NCBI GenBank assembly: GCA_002633005.1
Contig: NMRA01001120.1
Coordinates: 1-53,059 of the forward strand
DNA: 53,059 nt
Source of the DNA: Phoronis australis
Lineage: Eukaryota > Phoronida > Phoronidae
Direction: 5' to 3'
Shown here: in pieces, positions 36,391 to 47,300 of the stretch
How positions within the stretch are numbered: the stretch's first letter is position 1
Layout of the letters: each line of letters opens with the position of its first letter
Position numbers and translations under genes: made by a program
Notes under the pieces: generated by a model
Databases searched by the model: none
What the model was told of the DNA's origin: nothing
The model's input: only the letters and a program-made list of their open reading frames with translations

Positions 36391-38110
36391 CAAGAGCCAG
36401 TAAGCAAAGATTATGGTGTTAAAACAACACAAAAATTAACCAACTGGCCTACCTGGCATGTTTCGTTCACCACTTTCCTAGTATGCTTGTGGATAATTGG
36501 TAACGAGATACGTGGCTATACATGTAGCTTACTGGCACTTGAACCAACTGGCTCGCGTAACTCTCGTGTGTGACATGCATTGGGTCGAGTAGTATCCCCG
36601 GACTTGGAACGAAACTTCATTAGTCACACGTCTTCTATGTGGGTGTGTAATGTGTAATCAAAATATTTATCGCACTTACCAAGTATCAGTTCAGTCATAC
36701 ATCTGTGTCAGATATTTCGCTCACATGACATAATTTAGCAGTCAACAGATTTTAAAAGTGGCACAGCCACTGGCGTAGCCATGGGGTAGGGCACTAGGGT
36801 CATGACCACTCTGTGCAGTGCACAAAAGCCCTCCCTCCGTCGAAACTCATTTCAATATTTCGTTATCTTCTTGTTCATTGTAAATTATCCCCACCTTTTC
36901 GTTTCAAAGTCAACTGAACGCCTTAGCAAATTTTTTTAAGAAGTGTTTTACTAATGCTTTCCTCAGCTACCATTTCATTAAGAATTTTTATCGTTGGGTG
37001 AAAAAACCCAATAATTATTTCACCATTTATTTACTCAGATTTCTCAATGCTCTTATGTTAACAGTCTTATCGTCTGAATTCCTGTAACATGTTTTCAATT
37101 TAAGTTTTTGATCTATACATGACCTTCGTGCGTTTCTTTCTGAACAAACTTCTAAGGCAACACAAACGATATGAAACGTTCATAAGTGTTCAATAATGTA
37201 GGTGATGTAAGCAAACCTTTGTAATTCATAATTGAAAGAATCCAGAGGCGGATCTACGGGGTGGAGGTTCAGGAGGTTTAATCCCCTGAAACAGGATCAA
37301 AAAAAAAACGTCGCCAGAAAAACGAAATCAGCTACAAAAACAAAAAAAAATCTTACACGGAGGGGTTTGCCCCCCTCCCGACCTTCCTTCCGCTAGGCGC
37401 TACGCGCCTCACATTCGTGCGAATCCTAAACCCCAACCCCCTTACTGAAAAAGTACATCTGATACTAAAAAAATCTGTTTGCTAAAAATTGAGAACTTAT
37501 TTTTATTTTTGGCAAACTGGCATCAGAAGGTCGTATTTTGTATCAATTTTAATGCTGCAAAAGTTGGAAATAGTCGAGTAAACGTAATGCTGATGCGTTA
37601 AAAGGTAGTCATTAAAATACGCCAAAAATATCGCGAACATGATGTAGTAACTTTTGAGAACCTCACGTCTTAAAGAGACAATCATGGCGAGAACGATATT
37701 TTTTCAGAAATTACAGTCGCAGTAGCGTGTATCGAAATCGAACAAACTAGCTACGCACTAGCAGCCGTAGGATTTGCTGCTGAACCAAATAACGCTTGGT
37801 AACTAGCTAGCAGTGTATTTTAAGCGTATCATTTGCATGATAAAGACACCAGTGTTGATTCCACATAATGTCTGTCAGACAACGGCGAGAATTGGCGATT
37901 TGTAATAAAGTCACAAAAACACAACGGATTTTTTTGTTTTACACTTCTGACCTAATAACCTCAAGACGTCTATGCCACCAAACAATACCGTAATCCCAAG
38001 ATGCGTTTTATACCAGTAAAACCGATGACGTTCCTTCAAAACTTACACCTAATATGTGATAATGTGTACGTGGTAATTACTCGGCAGACATAACTCACTA
38101 AGATAGAGGT
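36391..38110. other. spacer downstream of LGMN-B, no gene recognised
   Basis: AT-rich. Contains a CACTGGCGTAGCCA start of a worn repeat at 36770 and a GCGGATCTACGGGG..TTTGCCCCCCTCCCGACC repeat fragment (37245-37440) of the same general type as repeat D. Confidence 0.5.
37245..37440. repeat. GGCGGATCTA...TTTGCCCCCCTCCC repeat fragment
   Basis: Begins AGGCGGATCTACGGGG and continues to GGGGTTTGCCCCCCTCCCGA. Start and centre resemble repeat D at 52554 (GTGGCGGATCTAGG, GGGGTTTGCCTCCC). Confidence 0.5.
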
Positions 38111-38116
38111 TTTATT
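38111..38116 (-). terminator. polyadenylation signal of LGMN-B
   Basis: AATAAA on the - strand, 105 nt past the stop codon. Confidence 0.6.
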
Positions 38117-38220
38117 CAATTCATAAACATTCCAAGAGACAACAACAGTTCAATATCTCTTGACCTGACGTGCAAATAAAATCGAATTAGTTACTCCAAC
38201 CACCGTCTCTACGGATAGTT

Positions 38221-38331
38221 TCAGAATCTTGAGGTGCAGATGTTTCGCATAGCATCCTTAATTTGTTCCTGAGAGTAGCCCCTCTCGCACAAATTCACAA
38301 AGGTGTAAAGATATCGCAGGGAATGTTCATT
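38221..38331 (-). CDS. LGMN: LGMN-B exon 12 (end of prodomain)
   Basis: 111 bp including TGA. Encodes [15 protein letters not shown] and NICTSRF, matching human LRHLYVLVNLCEKPY and DHVC. Confidence 0.95.
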   Translation of the reverse strand, partial: NEHSLRYLYTFVNLCERGYSQEQIKDAMRNICTSRF

Positions 38332-41300
38332 CTGAAGGAAAAAGTGTAAAATGTAAAATGTAGAATGCATGGAAATGAGAGTGAGATAATGTTTGAATTC
38401 TCGAAGGAATGTCTGTTTATTGAAATAATTAAAGTTATAAATGTCGAGGAGGGACAATCTTAGACTATAAAGTTTCGCGGTTTGAAAAAATAAAAAAAAA
38501 ATTCGCAACATAAAACAACTAGGATGTATATTTTGGTATCAACGATGTTTTGATCCTACGTGTAAAGGTGCATTTTGTCCTGTTTAGCTAGCTAAAAACG
38601 AAGATCGAAATCGGCATTTTATTCTCATAAAATCGATTCCAGTAATATTTCTCAATGTCGACAGCATTCTACTTCCGTTACCAAGTCACACAGGCAATGC
38701 GTACTATGCGTCATTTTTGAATTCGCAATTTTACAGTTGGCCAGACCCAATAAAGTCTGAAACGTTTTCTTGAGTCGCTTATGGCTTTGATGTTCTTGTT
38801 GGCAATGGAAATTAGAATTCTATATCGATAAGGAATACTATGAGACCGATTTTATGAGGCTAATTAAAAAGGCCTAACTCGATTTTCGTTTTCAGCCAGC
38901 TAAACATGGCCATAGAGCTTGAAAATTTAAAACACAGTTAACTAATCTCAGCCTAATTTGCTTTCAGTTTTGGGGATGTAGTTGATGTAGACGCAGAGGT
39001 ACACTTCTAGACTGCTTTGTTTGGAGGACAAATCTTGAACTAGCTAAAACCATCCAGTGTACATTTGAATAATTTTACTTACAAGGTGTATCTTCAAGCA
39101 ATTGTCATGGAAATGATCAACTGCACTCTTGTAGCAGTGGTGGTCGTTGAGGTTTTCTCTGGTTTCCAATATCTCCGTGTATTCGTTGGCGCTTTCTTTC
39201 ACAACATATTTAACCAATCGCTTGAACAGATTTTTGATACTGCGGCGTTGCATTAAGAGGTCCTTCAGATCTTTAGAGATTTCTTTCTCTTCTTCGGGTG
39301 TATCCGCATCTACTAGTCGACGTTTCAGTACCACGACGGGCACGTCTGGGGCTGGGATCGGGTCTTTCTGAAAAACAGAGGCCGAAATAAATGCAAATGT
39401 TGAAGATAAGTGATGACTGTCAGATGTATAGAAAATGACGTTGACTGATCAAACTGAATGAGGGTGTCGCATCCCAGGGCTTCCTGATCCTACCCTTTCG
39501 GCATCATAGCTCGTAGAGTTTCACAAAAAGTGTCTTTTTCACAGTTACAAAATTCGTGGTACAGTTACCTCAAAGTCACTGTTTTGGTTTTCTGAACGCT
39601 TTATGGTTGTAATCTTTGGCCAATGACGTGTGATGCATTTCATCCTTCAGGATGCTCTGTTAACAATACAACATAAAATGTCGTGGTGATTTCATTCATC
39701 TACTTCACTTATCGACATTGAAGACCAACGTGCATGCACCAGTAGGTGATACATTATTACCCTAGCTGTATATCTTTGAATTAAGATATACTTTAACAAA
39801 AAGCGAACTTCAATGTAAAGTCAAGCGGTTTCCTAATCTGTTCAACAGCTAGGAGGCAGCGTGGTCTAGTGTGATAGGTGTCCGCTTTCTGTACTCGAGG
39901 TCGTGGGTTCGAGTCCCACTGGGTCACACTGGTAAACCCTAGCTCCTCAGCTCGGTTTTAAAAGTATAAATTACTAAAGCACAAACATGGGTTCAGGTGA
40001 TCAGTTTAATAGGTCCACATGCGCGGCCTGCGTACATCTGGTACAACGCGTACCAAACCGCCTGCAAATTTTCTTTTAATAATCTGTGCAACAAATCACG
40101 ATGGCATAACCCGCGATTACTACAAAACGCTCTCTTTAAGATAAGACGACTTATTGCCATGGGGACCCAACAAGGCGGGGATGGTTATGTTCCTCACCAA
40201 AAATGCAACTCCTTGGCGAAAAACATATGGTTATATAGGACCCTATCAAAAGGTCTGTACATTCAGTCAATTATCTACAAAAAATATTAAATTTAACTCA
40301 GTCCTTTCTAAAAGTACCAGACAGCCTGTAGAATTCAACATTTGTCTTTATATCAAGCTGCTATTGGTTGGGTCACGTGACCAGTTTTCTGTCAATTAAA
40401 AAAGGAAAGGTATATTCACAGCAAACTAACAACATAAAAAACACGAGCCCATTTCACTAATCTAAATGTTCAAGGCGAAATCACAAAAACGTTGTTACAG
40501 TATCCTTTCGTTTTATGCAACTTTGATATTTCCATAAAAACCTATAAGTCACATTTTATGTGGTCCTCAAGCCAAAAGGGATCAGTTTAAAAACAGTACT
40601 AATAATATTTTGGAGAACAGTGCATACAGTTAAGTATCTGAAAGTTTTGTTTGAATCCGGACTAACATTTTTGAGACATGAAGTTTCGAAGTTAGACAAA
40701 TTTGTAGATGTTGGGTTCTCCTACGCAACCTTAATAACGAACAGGGAAGAAAATTTTTCAAAAACATGACGCAAAACTGTACATTTCTCCAGGTCAATTA
40801 CTCACTTCGACAGGCGGCAAATCAATGACAGGAACACTGTCAGGATCAATGTAAGCGGCTTCTCCTTGAAAGGCAGAGACGTGTTCGCTTGCCAGAGACT
40901 ACAACAGGCCAAGAACGAATTGGGTTACGTTTGCACAATATTTGTAATATTTCGTTTCCAGTTGTAAGAGGCACATCTGAACATGGAATTTGGATTGATC
41001 AGAATATAGTATAATGACGAACAGGAACACAGCATCTGGTTCAGATGTAGTTGCAACGACACCAAATGCATGTATCAACATGGCCGCTTGGTACAATACA
41101 CATTTCGTCAAACTTTCCTGGCTGCTCTGCTGACCATATGATTCATACACATAGGTAACTATGCCTTGCTGAAAGACGCTCTAGAGGTATAGACGCCTGG
41201 TAAAATTCGAATCTTGTGCGTATCAGATCAGAGGGTAAAATATACATGGGAATTATATCTAGACATAACCGCTTAAGAAGAAGGTTCAACTAGTAACTAC

Positions 41301-44300
41301 ATGAAGTTTTTCTTGCAATTCTGTTCTACGCAATCTCGAATTCGATTTTTATTGATGATTTCTGTAGACACTTGACAATACCTATATGTTAGTGAACAGG
41401 GCCCGGTCTCTAATCTTTGTACTCGAAACGAACTCGAAACTATTTTTGGCAATTTCTGTGCTCCTTTTGTGCGATCTTAAGATAATTTGTTATCAGATTG
41501 TGCTCGAATACATTATAGTTTATGCATAGGAGTTTCTAGTTCAAGTTTGCCCTTGAAGACCCTTATATTCGTGCAACGAACTCGAGTAAAAACTCGAAAT
41601 TTCGAGTTCAAACTCGAACTTATTGCTTTAATATTGGGTTTACAAACTGTGAACTAAGGGCAATAAATTATCTACGTAAGTTATTGTGTACTCGAGCATA
41701 GAATAATAGACACTTATCTTGAGTTCGCCCAAAAGTAGAGTAGAAAATGCCAAACCTAATTTCGAGTTCCATTTCGAGTAAACAGATTGGAGACCGGGCC
41801 CTGAAGTGTGCAACAGTGTTAGATTAAAGCAACCGAGCATACATTGCAAACTTACGGTTGTACCGAACTGCATGACGTGGCTTTGTGTAGTCTTTCTTTT
41901 CACAGTTTGATATTGCTGCTCAAGCGTCTCCCTGCCGAGACCCTGCGGAAAATTATTTGTTTAGTTCGACAAAGTTTGAGTACTTAGGAAAGTGCCGAAG
42001 TGCGATATGGAAAAAGAACGAGAATCATTTGGGGGACAAAACCGACTTTTCAGTATTTTCTTAATCTCATTGTCTTTAGTTCTTTGAGAGGCAACTGGAA
42101 TACCTTATCAAACACAAGTTGACATTTACATCACAATTCAGTATAGAGTACAAATATCGTGGAAACCATCGCCATTCTAATACTACTCAGCTCAAGACCT
42201 AGCATTTTGTTAGTTAATAACTGAGGTGCAACCACATGAAAGCAAGATACCAAAACAAGATGGCGTCGGAATTTTGAAATAAACGCAGAAAGCTAAGGCG
42301 AATTTTTTGGTCACTTTATGTTCCGAGACCTGTTTCTGGTAACCCGGAACTATGAATCATAGATGCACGGTAACCGCGAACGGCAAAGGCTTAATTAGCG
42401 AGTTGGGTTCTGGGCTTACCATTTCCAAACTTCGGACGTACCACCTTGGAGGGGAAAGATTGTTATTTCATTTACGATTGACCTCTCCCACAAAACGAAG
42501 ACGTCAATATATATTACCCTGTCAGAATTCTCCATCCAATTGACACTGTAAAGATCACCGAGACACGTCTGGAGACGACTGTCATAGTAGCAGGCGTAAG
42601 ACGACTCGTGGGCGTTGGCAGCAGTTGTTGCAAATACTGCAGGGACAAAATATGGCAAAAGTTTGTCTACATTGATAAGTGGCAAACACAAGCGTATGAC
42701 GACTCGCAGATATGCCTGCAAAACTTGAGGAACTCAGTACTTGCCAATGCGTGTAATATTCAACAGGAAGCTCCAGAACAATCATTTTTCGACCATCCGG
42801 AAATTTATATCGCTTTTCCATGAAAACAAGTTAATGTTTGTGAAAAAATTCGCTAGCTCGAGAAAAAGAACACTTGGTTTCTACACAGAATAAGTATGCA
42901 AATCTGCTTGATTAAACTGTAACTTAAAGGAGAATGCCAGCCCAAAAACAACCTATTTTGTATCAATTTAGATCGAGGAATTCTACTCGGCAGGTTCGGT
43001 TGCGTTACCTGACACCTGACGGCAGACGGAGGTTTTGAAATTATCCAATAACGTAATTGGTTTCACACGCAGTCTGTTCAGCAGTTCACAACACGGGTTA
43101 ATGGTGTCAGCTTATCGCTTGAATTCATCGTTTAACACCAAACTTCGATGAAAAACCATTAAAAATACACCGAGTTCTTATAAAAACGTGTTGTTTTATT
43201 TCACTGTTACGGATTTACTGGCATTTGTACACACCGTAGCCTACAAAGTTCGGCAGGCCAATTTACTAAGGTCCGTAGTTTAGGGTCGGTTCGGAGATAA
43301 ATTCGAAGTATTCTTCCGTGAAATACTGACATGAGAACCTAGATCTGTGTTCTTTATACTTGTGATTTTTTGAGTTCTAAACACACAAAACGCTTGTTAT
43401 CCCGGCCAGTGGCTCGAAACCCGATCAAGCCCGTCGCGGCCGCCGCGACTGGCACGAACATAAACCAGCTTGAGTTGGAAAATAAACCTCCAGTCAAGAA
43501 AAGACTATAATAGTGAGCCAAAGAACTAACATTCGCGCACCCAGGGGTGCTCAGGGTGCTCATTCGAGCCCCCTATTTGGCGAAGTGGGTAAAAAGGTCT
43601 GCCTCAGAGAAACAAAAAGTCCGAGAAAACGAGACAAAAGTCCACTAAAAAGGTGCAAAAGCACGATACATAGCACGCACAGCTCCGATCGTGGTGCCCT
43701 TTGTTTTAGGCGACCGACTATTTTGTTTGTAAAAGGTCCATATCCGGTCAGGAATTCGAGACCCTCCCAAATTGAAGGCTGGGTGCGCGCATGAATAATG
43801 TGTACGGAATTATTTATGTGAATTAGCCACGAAACTGAAAATCTACTTACTTGTCGGGGGCCGCGACTAGTCGGGTTCCCCTTCCACAGAGCGTCAGGGC
43901 AAAGGTTGTACAGTAACAATGATTTGAATAATGTATTTGTATTTCTCAATAAAGATTCCCCCAACATGTGACCATAGCATATAAAATCGAGTAATTGTTT
44001 CACAACAGCTTTCTGTCAGCAAACACTCGAATTAGCATGCCCTCACGCGGCCACCGTGCCCGGTCAATTACCTTTTTTTGTCGGGATCAAAAGCCGGTAA
44101 CGCAGTGGTTTATTCATTGCTGGCTTCTCAAAACATTTGCATGTATCTAATGAGACAGACTTTGTTTCAGTTTCATATAAGCATTGGCTAGGATCATATT
44201 AGGATGAGAATAATTCATTTTGAAATAGAACGCTGAATAATAAACGTCTACAAGGCAACTCGCCCAGCGCCAATCCCGACTTAGTCAAGAGCTCATCCGA

Positions 44301-47300
44301 CGAAGACTTCACGGGTCGGCTCGTTAGGTTCCACAGGCTATCAGTTCGAACCGGAATACACTGATCAAGAAATACTAGAGTGGCGCCGTGAACATGCATA
44401 GGCAACGGAACGTATGGATAGTTCTTAATTTGGTAAGCCGGAATTCGTCAGAGATATCACTGTCGACGAAATGCCGGCCACAGACACGGAGATGCTTCAC
44501 GGCCTCATACTTGCTATTAACAGCATACCTTTCATTTTTCACTACCGCGAGCCATTTCCTAAGCATTTTGGGCTCTCGAGGAAGTCGAAAAAACGATATA
44601 CCCGCTTTCTTCGCAACTTCATAGTTCGTACAAGCAGAAATGATGCACCGCAATATAGCGGCATTCACTCTTCAGACGAACCACTGACGTCACTGCGTCG
44701 TTTCTCACCTTACTCACAGGTTAACGCGACGCCTCTCGGCAAGGTGAGGTCAACCGTATGTAAGAGGCGATGTGGATATAGACCGATTAAGACGGTAAAA
44801 AAGACTTAATTAAATCGGGTGGCATTCTACTTCAATCTTTTTGCATACATGTACATACCATTGATGTTGCTGGGTAGAATATTTTCAAACATGGAGCCAG
44901 ACTCGCAAGCTTCGACGTAGATCACCATCTGTAAAGGGGTCGAGTTGCAAAATGTCTCATTGGTTGCACACGGGCTGTATTAAAAACACTTAACACATTG
45001 CAGTTAGGAGGAAATAAGAATGTGAGGTACTAAATCTGTCTATCTTCGTCACCGGGAATTGGTAGATTTAATGGAGTTCAGGGTTTTTGCAAACACACAG
45101 TGGTTTGAGTTATTGATAAGTGTATTCGCACCGTTGTGTCTTACCTGTCCATATCGGCGATTTTGGTGCATGTTCTTAATAGCTCTATTCCAGTCGCTGG
45201 AATGTAGCTGAAAACAGAAACAATCGCGTTATTTTCCATCGATACATGCCTGACTATTCAAAACGCTGTGCGTTTAGGATGACTACTACCTATACCAGAG
45301 CAACGCGGAGCATTGCAATGCGCCCAATAATGCATCGCAAACGGTGTGCTTCTAGGGGTGTTTATTTGTATCATAAAAATGGCCACTAGATTGCGCAAAG
45401 TAAGTGAAATCCACCCAAAACTGGAAACATGCCATCCCTTCTTTAATAGAACCCTATTTAACAAACCTCATAAAAATCTGTCAATGCACTTCATAGAAAC
45501 AAAGGAAACCGGAAAACGAAATTACCACTAGGGGACACGGGGTTCGTCGGATTCGTCTGAGAGTCGCCGTCGCCTATTGTCAACCTCATACACACATTCT
45601 AAATTAAATAAAGAACCTGCAGTGGGCTTAGGAGATACAGTTATGGGCGCAAAAAAACTGCCACTAGGAGGCGCCACAGCAGTCGGTGTTGTCGGAAAAC
45701 CGTCCTCTTCGCACTGCTAAGACCGTTATGTCAATTTTCACAATCATCCTTAGAGTTGTTTGGTTGATAGAGGGGAGGACGCCAAAAACAGACTAAAATA
45801 GAGTGAAAATGGTCACTAGAGGGCGCAAAATACGTCGAATCCATCCGAAAACGGGATAATATCATCGTTTTTAGTTGAAAGCTATTTATCAAATTTCATA
45901 AAAATCCGTACAGGAACTTCAGAGAAACAGAGGAAAACATGGAGAACAGCGTTTGTCGGATCCGTGTGAAAGTCGTCGTCATCTGTAGTCAACTTCATAT
46001 GAATACAATTGCTTCTTCATGGTAAAAACATACATGCCAACTTTCAAAATCATTCTTAGAGTGGTTTGATTGATAGAGGAGCAGACGCCAAAAACAGACT
46101 CTCAAACAGTAAAAATGGTCGCGCAAAATACTTCGAATGGCTTCATCGCACTAATAAATGGCTATATGCCAAAATTTTATGAAATCTGTGGAAAACCTTT
46201 GGTGATACAGAGGTTAAAGTAGAAAACTAAAATTGCCACTACGGGACACACCGGTTGCTGGATCCGTCCGAAGTTCGCTCATGCCTTCCCGTTCATAGAA
46301 GGAGCACATGTTCAAAATTTCATGAACATATATCGGACTCCGGACGGACACCGGACGGACGCCGGACGGACGCCGGACGGACGCCGGACGGACGCCGGAC
46401 GGACGCCGGACGGACGCCGGACGGACGAACGGGGATGACGGCATAATGCGCCCACATATGAATGTGTAGGCGCATAAAAACACCGCTCTCTTGTAACTCG
46501 GGCGACCTGCATTTTCGTGGAACGCACACCTGACATACGAATTACAGAGGACTTCCGAAAGAGCCTTCACCAAGAGAAAGCATCATAAGAGCTGATTCAG
46601 AAACAAGGTTCAAAAAATCATGTCTTGTACACGTAGAAAAAGAGTACGACATTTTCTCAAATTTTGATTATTTTGATTATTTAAATCTATAAGGAATTTC
46701 AGAAAGAGCCCTAGGTAGGGTAAAAAAAACTTTACTACGATATAAACTTCTTGCTTGAAACGAAAGAAATCCACCTGACTTGAACTTGTATTTCCTATAA
46801 ACGTACTCTAAAAGTTTAAAATGAACATTTTGGCAGTAAGACTTACACAGTAAATTCGAACCAACTTTAACCTACTGATTATCAAATTATGATTGGTAAT
46901 GATTCCTTTCACGTTCATGTGCGGGACCGTGACCACAAAAGTGTGCGAAAGGGTAATTTGTATTGATATCACATATATCACAGGCTACTTATAAAAGCCG
47001 TACACAGAGCGTAATAAATTAGTCTGTTGACGTTGGGGTTGGCACTTTGTACGCCAGACTCGGCCGCACTGCTAAAACTACATATCCAATCATGACATCC
47101 CAAAAGCTGTTTCAGTAAATTTTAACTTACGTATCCACCAGCAGGGAAGCACACGATGCCAGGTCCTCCATGATCGGCAAAGTTCACAAAGATGTGATCA
47201 TTTGGCCCGCTGAAAAAATATCATACTTGTAAGACGCGGTCTATACACACGTGTGATATTCAGGACAATACCGATCACCACGTCTCTTTGAATGTTTCGT

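Larger units (their letters stand above)
42928..44831 (-). mobile_element. composite THAP/P2X7-like Kolobok element K2, copy T2 (both ends present)
   Basis: Left end AGGAGAATGCCAGCCC preceded by TTAA (42924-42927). Right end is the inverse, GGGTGGCATTCTACT, followed by TCAA (44832-44835), a worn TTAA duplication. THAP frame intact (44375-44668, -). A facing P2X7-like fragment lies at 44270-44430 (+). A 254-bp foreign insert sits at 43535-43788. The element lies in LGMN-B intron 7, its edge 27 bp from the exon 7 donor. Confidence 0.82.

Noticed and set aside
46214-46573. Arg/Pro/Ser-rich ORFs on both strands
   Set aside because: Created by the 11-bp minisatellite, which leaves all frames open.
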